64,000 nucleotides of DNA from Gemmatimonadota bacterium. Lineage in GTDB: Bacteria; Gemmatimonadota; Gemmatimonadetes; Longimicrobiales; Gaopeijiaceae. Location of the stretch: assembly GCA_007121455.1 (NCBI GenBank), contig SKKN01000023.1, positions 62,001 through 126,000 on the forward strand, in the 5' to 3' direction. Under the pieces are notes generated by a model, which did not search any database, was not told where the DNA came from, and saw only the letters and a list, made by a program, of their open reading frames with translations. This document shows positions 35,519 through 43,727 of the stretch, piece by piece (position 1 is the stretch's first letter; each line of letters begins with the position of its first letter). A program made the translations under genes and the position numbers.

Positions 35519-36232
35519 ATGACGAGGTATTCCAGCCGGGTTCCGGCGTGGAGGGGCGTTCGGGCTGGAGCGATGACGCTCCGGGTGGCGCTCGCTGCCC
35601 TCCTGTTCGCGGCCGTGCCCGATCACGGAAGTGCCCAGGGTCTCGCGGATTTCGACTACGAGAATCTTTCGTTCCGAGGCATCGCCGCCGAGTGGGGCTA
35701 CATCTTCCCGGACCGGGTCGAGAGCACCTCCTCCCTCAGCGCCCGGATGGACCTCGGCTTCCTGGGGCCCGGCGTGAGGGTCGTGACCGGTGTCACCCAC
35801 TGGTCGTCCTTTCTCGTCGCCGATGAGGTGGGGCGGCTCGAACGGCGGGTGGAGGAACTCGTGCTGGAGCGGTCGGGTGAGGTCGTCGAGATCGATCTGG
35901 GACAGATCGAGTGGCGGGACCTCGCCCTCCACGCCGACGCGCACATGATGTGGCAGGTCCCCTTCGGGATGCTCACCTTCGCCGGGCTCGGAATCTCGGC
36001 GCACCTGATGCAGGGGAGTGGGAGGGCGATCGACGATACCTTCGTCGAGGACCTGCTCGATTCCGTCCGCGCCGGCATCAACGCGCACGCCGGTGTCGAG
36101 GTCCCGCTCCACCGACGCTTTCGCCTCCTCGGACAGGGCCGGGTCGAGATGCTCGAGGATCTCCGGTACCTCGAGCTTCGCCTGGGCGGTCAGTTCATGT
36201 TCCGGGGCTGGCTGCCCGGAGAAGGCGACTGA
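35519..36232 (+). CDS. Exported beta-rich protein of unknown function
   Basis: A 237-aa protein with a GGAGGGAGAGG site just before ATG 35519 and a signal peptide ending 'GSAQ'. The mature part alternates polar and hydrophobic residues ('SLSARMDLGFLGPGVRVVTG', 'MLTFAGLGISAHLMQGSG') and ends in strand-like segments, as in small outer-membrane barrels. No family recognised. A second start at 35573 would give a shorter signal peptide. It is followed directly by lnt, whose start appears to overlap its stop. Confidence 0.72.
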   Translation: MTRYSSRVPAWRGVRAGAMTLRVALAALLFAAVPDHGSAQGLADFDYENLSFRGIAAEWGYIFPDRVESTSSLSARMDLGFLGPGVRVVTGVTHWSSFLVADEVGRLERRVEELVLERSGEVVEIDLGQIEWRDLALHADAHMMWQVPFGMLTFAGLGISAHLMQGSGRAIDDTFVEDLLDSVRAGINAHAGVEVPLHRRFRLLGQGRVEMLEDLRYLELRLGGQFMFRGWLPGEGD

Positions 36233-37794
36233 GTCGGGGTTTCGTCCCGGGACCGGGAGAACGGGCGGCACCCATCTGCTCGGCCCTTCTCCTCGTCGTC
36301 GCACAGCCGCCCTTCCACCTTCTCGTGCCCCCGTTCGTCGCCCTCGTCCCCTGGGCGACCTGGACGACGGGCCTCTCACCCGATCGGGCCGGCGGTTGGA
36401 GCGCGATACGGGGAGGGCTCCTCCTCGGGTTCGTCCACCACGCGCTCGTCCTCCACTGGATGCCGGGCAGCCTCTTCTGGTTCACCTCACTCGCGCCTCT
36501 CGGGTATCTCGCTCTGGTCGGGCTCCTGGCAGCGCTCTCCGGTGTTGCCGCCTGGGTCCTCCACCTGCTGGTCGTGCGAAGGGAAGCGCCGCTGTGGCTT
36601 ACGCTCCCGGCGGTCTGGACGGTGCTGGAGTGGCTTCCCTCGCTCGCGGGGCCCCTGGCCTTTCCCTGGCTGGGGCTCGGCACCTCGCTCACAGGCTTTC
36701 CGGAACTGCTCGCCCCGGCGGAAGTGGGCGGGATTCTCGCAGTCACCTTCTGGGTCTCCCTCGTGAATGGTGTCATGGCCGACGGGATCCGTTCATCGGG
36801 CCTCCTTGTCCATGGTCCGGTGCGAGCCGTGCATGCCAGCGGCCTCCGGCGGTGGGCGCCTCTGATGGGCCTCCCCTTCGTGCTCGGCATTCCCGCCGCG
36901 TGGGGGATTCATCGAGCGGCCGGGCTGGACCTCGAGCCGGGCGCCCGCATCGCAGCGCTGCACCTCCCCATGCCGGCGGAGCCCCTCGACCGGCATGCAA
37001 GAGCACGGGAGGCGATGGCCCACGGGAATCGACTCCTCGAGGGCCTCGAACCGGGCTCCGTCGACTTGATCGTGTGGCCGGAAGCGAGCGTTCCCCTCGC
37101 GCTCGACGGCGCCGAGGGCGCTCCCTTTTTCGAGGAGCTGTCCCGCCACGCCGCTCGGCTCGACGCGACCCTGCTCGTGGGAGCGTACCTCGAGGAAGGT
37201 GCGGCTCGAAATGCCCTCATCTTCATCGGACCCGACGGGGAGGTCGACCACGCGTACGCCAAGCGGCGACTCGTCCCCGGTGTGGAAGGGCGATTTCAAG
37301 CCGGCCGGCAACCGGAAGTGAAGGAATCCCACGGTCTCCTCGTGGGAGGGCTCGTCTGCTGGGACGTCGCCTTCGGAGGTCTCGCGCGTGAGGCTCGACT
37401 CGCGGGTGCCCGCCTGCTGGCGAACGGCTCGAACGATTCCTTCCTCGAGTTCCCTGAAGCAGGAAGCTGGACGGGCTGGGCCGCACGCCGGCAGCATGAG
37501 GCGCACCTGATCGTGCGGGCCGTGGAGACCCGCATGGGGGCGGTTCGTGCCGCTACCGCCGGGGGCACCTTCCTCGTGGATCCGGTGGGGCGCGTCACCG
37601 ACCGGGCGATGGGGCCGGGGGCTGCCCTGGTCGTGGGAGAGGTCACCACGACCGCGACACACTCGCCGTACGTCCGGGTAGGAATCGGAGGAGGCGGCCC
37701 GGCGATCATTCTCCTCCTCCTCCTGGGGTGGGGAGCGGGTGGCAAGCGAAAGGTTCACAGGAACGGAGGGAGAGATGGCGACCACAATGGATGA
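36229..37794 (+). CDS. lnt: Apolipoprotein N-acyltransferase, apparent CTG start
   Basis: Lnt adds the third acyl chain to lipoproteins in the inner membrane. The 521-aa protein has several N-terminal membrane helices ('LLLVVAQPPFHLLVPPFVAL' first), then a nitrilase domain with the triad E285 ('VWPEASVP'), K345 ('YAKRRLVPG') and C377. The residues after the cysteine are Trp-Asp ('VCWDVAF') where Lnt normally has Tyr-Glu. No ATG, GTG or TTG precedes the first helix. CTG 36229 overlaps the previous stop as CTGA and follows GGAGAAGG, so it is the likely start. The C-terminus has one more membrane helix. Confidence 0.87.
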   Translation: MSRGFVPGPGERAAPICSALLLVVAQPPFHLLVPPFVALVPWATWTTGLSPDRAGGWSAIRGGLLLGFVHHALVLHWMPGSLFWFTSLAPLGYLALVGLLAALSGVAAWVLHLLVVRREAPLWLTLPAVWTVLEWLPSLAGPLAFPWLGLGTSLTGFPELLAPAEVGGILAVTFWVSLVNGVMADGIRSSGLLVHGPVRAVHASGLRRWAPLMGLPFVLGIPAAWGIHRAAGLDLEPGARIAALHLPMPAEPLDRHARAREAMAHGNRLLEGLEPGSVDLIVWPEASVPLALDGAEGAPFFEELSRHAARLDATLLVGAYLEEGAARNALIFIGPDGEVDHAYAKRRLVPGVEGRFQAGRQPEVKESHGLLVGGLVCWDVAFGGLAREARLAGARLLANGSNDSFLEFPEAGSWTGWAARRQHEAHLIVRAVETRMGAVRAATAGGTFLVDPVGRVTDRAMGPGAALVVGEVTTTATHSPYVRVGIGGGGPAIILLLLLGWGAGGKRKVHRNGGRDGDHNG

Positions 37795-38209
37795 TCTTCT
37801 CGAAGGCCTGAACGAGGACCTGGCTCACGAATACCAGTCGGTGATCACCTATCAACTCTTCGCGACCCTCTGCACCGGACCGTTCCGAAACGAGATCCGG
37901 GAGTTTTTCCGCAAGGAGGTTCCCGATGAGTTGTCCCATGCCGAGTTCCTGGCGGACAAGATCGTCGCGCTCGGGGGCACACCGACGAGCCAGCCCGGAC
38001 CGGTCACGCTCACACGGGAAAACCGCGAGATGTTCGAGATCGCGCTGCAGGCGGAGAAGGACGCGATCGAACGGTACGAGGAACGGGTCCGGCAGGCGGA
38101 GGAGTTGAGCCTCACCGGCCTCAAGGTACAGCTCGAGGATCTCATCGTGGACGAGACGAATCACAAGGAGGAGATGGAAATGATCCTCCGGAACTGGAAG
38201 GGAAGCTGA
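37775..38209 (+). CDS. Bacterioferritin-like diiron protein lacking the haem Met
   Basis: A 144-aa four-helix protein. Glu19, Glu52, His55, Glu94, Glu127 and His130 sit at almost exactly the positions of the six diiron ligands of bacterioferritin (E18, E51, H54, E94, E127, H130). The residue after Glu52 is Leu, where bacterioferritin has the haem-binding Met52, so haem-free iron storage or ferroxidase activity is likely. ATG 37775 follows GGAGGGA. The gene starts inside the end of lnt (20-base overlap). A strong promoter for rpmE begins just after its stop. Confidence 0.88.
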   Translation: MATTMDDLLEGLNEDLAHEYQSVITYQLFATLCTGPFRNEIREFFRKEVPDELSHAEFLADKIVALGGTPTSQPGPVTLTRENREMFEIALQAEKDAIERYEERVRQAEELSLTGLKVQLEDLIVDETNHKEEMEMILRNWKGS

Positions 38210-38217
38210 TTGATCGC

Positions 38218-38246
38218 TTGAAGTCGGTGGGGGCAGCTTCTATAAT
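38218..38246 (+). promoter_or_regulatory. Strong promoter of rpmE
   Basis: TTGAAG (38218-38223), 17 bases, then a perfect TATAAT (38241-38246). The start is expected near 38253. It probably drives rpmE-prfA-prmC and beyond, as no comparable promoter follows for many kilobases. Confidence 0.8.
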
Positions 38247-38252
38247 ACTCGG

Positions 38253-38320
38253 TCTGTGATGGGACCCCTCCCGAGCTCCACGGGGGACCCTTTCCAATGT
38301 TCAGGAGCCGGAGTCCTACC
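38253..38320 (+). promoter_or_regulatory. Structured rpmE 5' leader, possible L31 autoregulatory site
   Basis: The 68-base leader holds an imperfect hairpin (38261-38273 with 38281-38290, 7-base loop). A second small one (38303-38306 with 38314-38317) carries GGAG, the likely ribosome-binding site, in its loop region. Ribosomal protein L31 leaders are known regulatory RNAs in other phyla. This one matches none that I can name. Confidence 0.35.
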
Positions 38321-38533
38321 ATGAAGCCTGGAATTCACCCGGAAACGATGACGACGGAGATCGCCTGTTCCTGCGGGAACGTGATCGAGACCCGGTCGAC
38401 CCAGGAGCGGATCAGCGTCGAGATCTGCTCCGTGTGCCATCCCTTCTACACGGGGAAGCAGAAGCTCGTGGATACCGCAGGCCGTGTGGAGCGGTTCAAG
38501 CGGAAGTACGGGGAGCGCCGGTCCAAGGAGTGA
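38321..38533 (+). CDS. rpmE: Ribosomal protein bL31, zinc-binding (C+) form
   Basis: A 70-aa large-subunit protein. Conserved features are 'MKPGIHPE', the C-x-C-G pair, and '[20 protein letters not shown]'. The four cysteines mark the zinc-binding C+ paralogue rather than the zinc-free C- form. An upstream in-frame ATG at 38297 lies in the structured leader and is unlikely. It leads the classic rpmE-prfA-prmC cluster. Confidence 0.96.
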   Translation: MKPGIHPETMTTEIACSCGNVIETRSTQERISVEICSVCHPFYTGKQKLVDTAGRVERFKRKYGERRSKE

Positions 38534-38619
38534 CACCGTCCTCAGCCGCCGCGTACCCGTGACCGGGCCGCGGTGTGACGTGCTTCCCCCCCCTCGATTC
38601 CCACCCGTGAGGTTCATCC

Positions 38620-39717
38620 GTGAAGGCCTCCCTCCTGGACGACCGTCTGGAGAAGCGCCTTGCTGAAGCGGTCGAACGCTTCGAAGAGGTGAACGTCGCC
38701 CTCGCCGACCCCGATCTCGCTCAGGACCTGCGCCGGATGACCGCGCTCGGCCGGGAGCGGGCGGAGCTCGAACCCGTCGCCGCGCTGGCCGGGGACATCC
38801 GGGATGCGCTCGGGGAACTGGAGGGGGCCCGCGAGCTGGCCGGAGAGGCCGAGGACGTCGAAATGCGGGCTCTCGCCGAGGAGGAGGTCCGTGACCTGGA
38901 GAAGCGTCTCGAAGTGCTCTCCGAACGAGCCCGGCAACTCCTCGTTCCCCGGGATCCGCTCGACGACCGAGACGCGGTCGTCGAAATCCGGGCCGGCACT
39001 GGAGGAGACGAGGCGGCACTCTTCGCGGCCGACCTGTTCCGGATGTACCGCCGGTTCGCCGAACGGCGAGGCTGGCGGATCGAGCCCCTCGACATCTCCG
39101 AGGGAATCCCGGGCTCCTTCAAGGAGGCGATCTTCGTGGTTCGCGGGCAGGGAGCGTACGGCTTTCTGCGTGCGGAATCAGGGGTTCACCGGGTCCAGAG
39201 GGTTCCAGAGACGGAGAGTCAGGGGAGAATTCACACGTCCGCGGCCACCGTCGCCGTCCTCCCGGAGGCGCAAGAGGTGGAGGTGGACATCGATCCCGGC
39301 GAGCTCCGGATCGACGTCTTTCGCTCCTCCGGCCCGGGCGGCCAGTCCGTGAACACCACGGACTCGGCCGTGCGAATCACGCACCTTCCGACCGGCCTCG
39401 TCGTGACCTGCCAGGACGAAAAATCACAGCACAAGAACAAGGCGAAGGCCCTCCGGGTCCTGAGGAGTCGGTTGCTCGACCGCCAAGTGGCGGAACAGGA
39501 GGCCGAGCGGGCCCGCGAGCGAAAGATGCAGGTGGGGACCGGTGACCGGTCCGCGAAGATCAGGACGTACAATTTCCCTCAGAGCCGCGTGACGGATCAC
39601 CGGATCGGCTTCACGCTCCACCGGCTCGACGAGGTCCTGGAAGGGGACCTGGAGGAGCTTCTGACCCAACTTCGGCTCGCGCACCAGGAGGAGCGGATGG
39701 AGGAGCAGGAGGCGTGA
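38620..39717 (+). CDS. prfA: Peptide chain release factor 1
   Basis: RF1 reads UAA and UAG and releases the finished protein. The 365-aa protein shows '[20 protein letters not shown]', with Pro-Glu-Thr at the tripeptide-anticodon position (P-x-T is RF1-specific), and the universal GGQ in '[18 protein letters not shown]'. PrmC (next gene, GTGA overlap) methylates that glutamine. The start is GTG 38620 with GAGG seven bases upstream. Confidence 0.97.
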   Translation: MKASLLDDRLEKRLAEAVERFEEVNVALADPDLAQDLRRMTALGRERAELEPVAALAGDIRDALGELEGARELAGEAEDVEMRALAEEEVRDLEKRLEVLSERARQLLVPRDPLDDRDAVVEIRAGTGGDEAALFAADLFRMYRRFAERRGWRIEPLDISEGIPGSFKEAIFVVRGQGAYGFLRAESGVHRVQRVPETESQGRIHTSAATVAVLPEAQEVEVDIDPGELRIDVFRSSGPGGQSVNTTDSAVRITHLPTGLVVTCQDEKSQHKNKAKALRVLRSRLLDRQVAEQEAERARERKMQVGTGDRSAKIRTYNFPQSRVTDHRIGFTLHRLDEVLEGDLEELLTQLRLAHQEERMEEQEA

Positions 39718-40658
39718 GCACGCGGACCGGGATCGAGGAGTCGGTGGCGCCGCCGCCTGAAGGGACTCCGTGGACGGTGCTCCATCTCGTCCGCTGGAGT
39801 GCCGTCTACCTGGCCGGGAAGGGAGTGCCCGACCCACGGCTCGATGCGGAGCACCTGCTCGGCGACGTCCTGGGTATGAGTCGCCTCGGACTCTACCTTC
39901 AGTACGATCGGCCGCTCACGCAGGCGGAGCTCGAAGGCTTCCGGGTGCGAATTCGGGAACGAGCGCGACGGAAGCCTCTGCAGTACGTTCTGGGTCGGGC
40001 ACCGTTTCGAGACCTGGAACTTGAGGTGGACCCCCGGGTGCTCATTCCCCGCCCGGAGACGGAGACGTTGGTGGAGGAAGTGCTCGTCTGGGTCGAGGGT
40101 CGAGGGATGGAGGCACTGGCGGGCCTGGACGTGGGCACGGGATCGGGGGCGATCGCCCTCGCTCTGGCTCTGGAGGGAGGCTTCGGGAAGGTCGTGGCGA
40201 CGGACACCTCGGAGGACGCTCTCTCCGTCGCGCGGGGCAACGCTGCACGTCTGAGGGCAGACGAGGTGGAGTTCCGGCTTGGGTCACTTCTGACACCGGT
40301 GGGGGAAGGGGAGCGCTTCGACGTCCTCGTCTCCAATCCTCCCTACGTGCGCCGGGAGGAGTACGGGGACCTGGCACCCGAGGTGCGGGAGTGGGAACCC
40401 GAGGCCGCGCTGGTCTCCGGTGACCGGGGGGTGGAGTTGCTGGACCAGCTCGTAGCCGGGGGCCCCCGCGTTTTGGCCCCCGGTGGCCTCCTCGCGCTCG
40501 AGGTGGGGGAGGGACAGGCCAAAGCGGTGGCGGAGATGATCCGGGGGACCGGCGCGTTCGGTGAGCCCCGGATACGGAAGGACCTGGCCGGACGAGATCG
40601 CATCGTCCTGGCGACGAGAGACCGAGACAGCCGTTCAACGAACTGGGAAGGAAGGTGA
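39714..40658 (+). CDS. prmC: Release factor glutamine N5-methyltransferase
   Basis: PrmC methylates the GGQ glutamine of release factors. The 314-aa protein has an N-terminal helical domain ('[20 protein letters not shown]'), '[18 protein letters not shown]', the SAM motif '[16 protein letters not shown]' and the catalytic NPPY in '[18 protein letters not shown]'. The GTG start overlaps the prfA stop as GTGA. The coupling makes sense because prfA encodes its substrate. Confidence 0.96.
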   Translation: MSTRTGIEESVAPPPEGTPWTVLHLVRWSAVYLAGKGVPDPRLDAEHLLGDVLGMSRLGLYLQYDRPLTQAELEGFRVRIRERARRKPLQYVLGRAPFRDLELEVDPRVLIPRPETETLVEEVLVWVEGRGMEALAGLDVGTGSGAIALALALEGGFGKVVATDTSEDALSVARGNAARLRADEVEFRLGSLLTPVGEGERFDVLVSNPPYVRREEYGDLAPEVREWEPEAALVSGDRGVELLDQLVAGGPRVLAPGGLLALEVGEGQAKAVAEMIRGTGAFGEPRIRKDLAGRDRIVLATRDRDSRSTNWEGR

Positions 40659-40661
40659 CCG

Positions 40662-41021
40662 ATGGCCGAGATTTCGGACATGGCTCGAGAGCTCGGGAAG
40701 GCATTGGGCCGGACCGAAGAGTACCAGGTGCTGAAGCGGGCGATTTCCGGGGTCGACGACGACCGGACGATCTCCGAGCTCAGAAACCGCCTGGAAAAGC
40801 TCGAAGGGGAGCTCACCACGCAGCTCCAGGCCGGCAACGAGCCGGACCAGGAGAAGGCAAAGGAGTACGAGGAGACTGTCGGCCAGCTTCAGGGCAAGCC
40901 GGAGTATCAGAAGCTGGTCGCTGCCCAGGAGAACTTCGACAAGGTTCTTCGGAAGGTGAACGAGACGATCGCCGAAGGGATCCGGGAAGGAGCTGACAGC
41001 CGAATCATTCTTCCGTCCTGA
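40662..41021 (+). CDS. YlbF/YmcA-family small helical protein
   Basis: A 119-aa all-helical, charged protein of the Com_YlbF family: 'ARELGKALGRTEEYQVLKRA', a middle coiled coil, and 'NFDKVLRKVNETIAEGI'. In Bacillus, YlbF, YmcA and YaaT form a complex needed for competence, biofilm and RNA maturation, holding Fe-S clusters. This protein has no cysteine at all, so it cannot ligate a cluster by itself. It lies three bases after prmC and before the phosphatidyltransferase. Confidence 0.8.
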   Translation: MAEISDMARELGKALGRTEEYQVLKRAISGVDDDRTISELRNRLEKLEGELTTQLQAGNEPDQEKAKEYEETVGQLQGKPEYQKLVAAQENFDKVLRKVNETIAEGIREGADSRIILPS

Positions 41022-41033
41022 GGCCGGAGCTGA

Positions 41034-41714
41034 ATGGCTCTCACCTTAAAGGCGCTTCGGATGCCCGTCTACCGGATCATCAATCCGGTAGTCGCGTGGC
41101 TCGTCCGCATGGGTGTCCACCCGAATGCGATCACCACGGTGGGCTTTCTGGCGACGCTCGCCGCAGGCTTCCTCTTCCATCTCGACCACGTGCGCAGCGC
41201 GGGCTTCCTCATTCTGTTCGGGGGACTCCTCGACATCTTCGACGGTCGAGTCGCCCGTGAGAGCGGCCTCGCCTCGAAGTTCGGCTCCTTCTACGATTCG
41301 ACGCTCGATCGGATGAGCGAGATCGTCGTCTACATCGGTCTGATGTCTCTGTACATCGGCTACGGGGCGGAAGTCGGGGACTTCTGGATGGTCTACGTGA
41401 TCGCCCTCGCCATGGGGGGCTCCCTCATGGTCAGCTACACCCGCTCGAAGGCGGAAGCACTCGGTGTCGACTGCTCCGTAGGCCTCATGCAGCGCGCCGA
41501 ACGGGTCGTCCTTCTGGGCGGCGGCGCATTGTTCTTCGGTCTGATGTGGGATGGCATCGTGCTGAAGGGCATTATCGCACTCGTTGCGGTGGGGACGGTT
41601 TCCACCTCCGTTCACCGCATGATATGGGTTTACCGACACGCGCGGGGGGTGCCACTCGACGATGCCCCGCCGCTCAACCCGGCCAACGCGCCGGAACAGG
41701 AGAGGGCTGGATGA
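41034..41714 (+). CDS. CDP-alcohol phosphatidyltransferase, probably inositol-specific
   Basis: A 226-aa membrane enzyme. The family signature D-x2-D-G-x2-A-R-x8-G-x3-D-x3-D is perfect, with D67, D70, G71, A74, R75, G84, D88 and D92. Such enzymes join a CDP-diacylglycerol lipid to an alcohol phosphate. The next gene, overlapping by 4 bases, makes inositol-3-phosphate, so the likely product is phosphatidylinositol phosphate, as with actinobacterial PgsA1. Glycerol-3-phosphate cannot be excluded from sequence. It has several membrane helices and ends in a charged tail. Confidence 0.88.
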   Translation: MALTLKALRMPVYRIINPVVAWLVRMGVHPNAITTVGFLATLAAGFLFHLDHVRSAGFLILFGGLLDIFDGRVARESGLASKFGSFYDSTLDRMSEIVVYIGLMSLYIGYGAEVGDFWMVYVIALAMGGSLMVSYTRSKAEALGVDCSVGLMQRAERVVLLGGGALFFGLMWDGIVLKGIIALVAVGTVSTSVHRMIWVYRHARGVPLDDAPPLNPANAPEQERAG

Positions 41715-43030
41715 CGGACCAACCGGAGATCAAGCCTGCTGAAGGACGCCTCGGCGTTCTTCTTCCGGGCTTCGGAGCTGTGGCGACGACGTTCGTGGCC
41801 GGAGTGGAGGCGGCGCGGCAGGGAATCGCCGAGCCGATCGGGAGCCTGACGCAGTTGAACACGATCCGCCTCGGGAAACGGACGGAGGAGCGTACTCCTC
41901 TCATCCGCGACTTCGTCCCCCTCGCGAGCCTCGATCAGCTCGTCTTCGGCGCCTGGGATCCGATTGCGGATGACGGCTATGACAGTGCTCTCGGCGCGGG
42001 TGTCCTGGACCGCCGCCACCTCGATCCGCTCGAGGACTTCCTCCGCTCGGTGAAGCCGATGCCCGCGGTCTTCCACAAGGACTACGTCCGGCGGCTGGAT
42101 GGCAACAACGTGAAGAGCGGTGCAACGAAGATGGAGCTGGCGGAGGCTCTGCGGGAGGATATCCGACGCTTCCGGGAGGAGAACGAGTGTGACCGCTTGG
42201 TGATGGTCTGGTGCGGCTCCACGGAGATCTTCCTCCGCACTGGGCCCGTCCACGAAACACTCGAGGCGTTCGAGGAAGGACTCCGTTCGAGCGATCCGAA
42301 CATATCCCCCAGCATGATCTACGCGTACGCCGCCGTTCTGGAGGGCATTCCATACGCGAACGGCGCGCCGAACCTCTCGGTCGACATTCCGGCACTCGAA
42401 CAGGCTGCAATCGAACGGGGCGTACCGGTCGCCGGGAAGGACTTCAAGACGGGCCAGACCCTGATGAAGACGATCCTCGCTCCCGGCCTCAAGGCTCGGA
42501 TGCTCGGGATCGACGGGTGGTTTTCGACGAACATCCTGGGCAATCGGGACGGGGCGGTTCTGGACGATCCGGATTCCTTCAAGACCAAGGAGGAGTCGAA
42601 GCTCGGCGTTCTCGAGCACATCCTTCAGCCGGAGATGTATCCGGAGCTCTACGGGAAGCTCTACCACAAGGTGCGGATCAACTACTATCCGCCCCGGGGC
42701 GACAACAAGGAAGGCTGGGACAACATCGACATCACCGGGTGGATGGGGTATGGTATGCAGATCAAGGTCGACTTCCTCTGCCGGGATTCGATCCTCGCCG
42801 CCCCGATCGTCCTGGATCTGGCCCTCTTCCTCGACCTCGCGGGCCGGACCGGGATGAAGGGGATCCAGGAGTGGCTTTCCTTCTACTTCAAGAGCCCGCA
42901 GGTCGCAGAAGGGTTGTACCCGGAACACGATCTGTTCATCCAGCACAAGAAGCTGAAGAACACCCTGCGTTGGATCGGGGGAGAGGAGCCGCTCACCCAC
43001 CTCGGCACGGAGTACTACGACTACGAATGA
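41711..43030 (+). CDS. ino1: Myo-inositol-1(3)-phosphate synthase
   Basis: This NAD-dependent enzyme turns glucose-6-phosphate into inositol-3-phosphate. The 439-aa protein has a Rossmann start 'LGVLLPGFGAVATTFVAGVE', 'DVDGNN'-like 'RRLDGNNVKSG', 'AGKDFKTGQTLMKTILAPGLK' with the active-site lysines, and 'STNILGNRDGAVLDD' with the SxNxxGNxDG signature. It overlaps the phosphatidyltransferase as ATGA, arguing for a shared inositol-lipid role. An inositol monophosphatase is not seen nearby. Confidence 0.96.
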   Translation: MTDQPEIKPAEGRLGVLLPGFGAVATTFVAGVEAARQGIAEPIGSLTQLNTIRLGKRTEERTPLIRDFVPLASLDQLVFGAWDPIADDGYDSALGAGVLDRRHLDPLEDFLRSVKPMPAVFHKDYVRRLDGNNVKSGATKMELAEALREDIRRFREENECDRLVMVWCGSTEIFLRTGPVHETLEAFEEGLRSSDPNISPSMIYAYAAVLEGIPYANGAPNLSVDIPALEQAAIERGVPVAGKDFKTGQTLMKTILAPGLKARMLGIDGWFSTNILGNRDGAVLDDPDSFKTKEESKLGVLEHILQPEMYPELYGKLYHKVRINYYPPRGDNKEGWDNIDITGWMGYGMQIKVDFLCRDSILAAPIVLDLALFLDLAGRTGMKGIQEWLSFYFKSPQVAEGLYPEHDLFIQHKKLKNTLRWIGGEEPLTHLGTEYYDYE

Positions 43031-43043
43031 GGAGGAGTTCGGA

Positions 43044-43718
43044 GTGACGGCGGATACGCCTCAGCATGGGCTCTTTCTGGTCCTCGAGGGAGTCGAGGGC
43101 GCAGGAAAGACCACCCAGGCGGAGCTCCTTCGGCATCGCTTTCGCGTGACGGAAGTGGCCCACACCGTGAGTCGAGAGCCGGGGGGGACCCGGCTTGGAG
43201 AGGGCATTCGGGAGCTCCTTCTCGAGCGCGGGGAGCTGGACATCCCGATCGAGTCGGAACTTCTCCTGATGCTCGGAGCCCGCGCCGCCTTCATTCAACA
43301 GGTGGTGCGCCCGGCGCTGGAGCGGGGCGAGGTCGTCTTATCGGATCGCTTCGAGCTCTCGACCTTCGCGTACCAGGGGTTCGGACGGGGAATCGACCTG
43401 AACGAGGTACGTCGACTGAACCGCTTCTCGACAGGAGGGATCCGGCCGGATCTGACGCTCATTCTGGATGTCCCGGTCGGGCACGGGCTCGCCCGGCAAC
43501 GGGGCGCCGGAAAGGAACAGGATCGGTTCGAAGGGGGCGGGGACGTGTTTCTGGAACGCGTGCGGGAAGGATACAGAACCCTCTCCCAGGAGGACGAACG
43601 AGTGCTCCTCCTCGATGGATCCCTTCCCTCGGAGGTCGTGCACGAGGAGATCGTGAGCCTTCTCGCCGGCCGATTTCCGGGCCGTTTCCCGGAAACATTC
43701 TCCGACGCTTCGGGTTAA
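43044..43718 (+). CDS. tmk: Thymidylate kinase
   Basis: Tmk phosphorylates dTMP to dTDP. The 224-aa protein has the P-loop 'LEGVEGAGKTTQAELL', the 'REPGGTRLGE' dTMP-binding loop, the DR-x motif in 'VVLSDRFELSTFAYQGFGRG' and a LID with 'ARQRGAGKEQDRFE'. The start is GTG 43044 with GGAGGAG upstream. It lies 13 bases after ino1 and 9 before ctp. Confidence 0.95.
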   Translation: MTADTPQHGLFLVLEGVEGAGKTTQAELLRHRFRVTEVAHTVSREPGGTRLGEGIRELLLERGELDIPIESELLLMLGARAAFIQQVVRPALERGEVVLSDRFELSTFAYQGFGRGIDLNEVRRLNRFSTGGIRPDLTLILDVPVGHGLARQRGAGKEQDRFEGGGDVFLERVREGYRTLSQEDERVLLLDGSLPSEVVHEEIVSLLAGRFPGRFPETFSDASG

Positions 43719-43727
43719 GGAGAGGTC

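Noticed and set aside
41630-43000. A 456-codon minus-strand frame over inositol-phosphate synthase
   Set aside because: Antisense to a gene with full family signatures; composition is typical of high-GC shadow frames.
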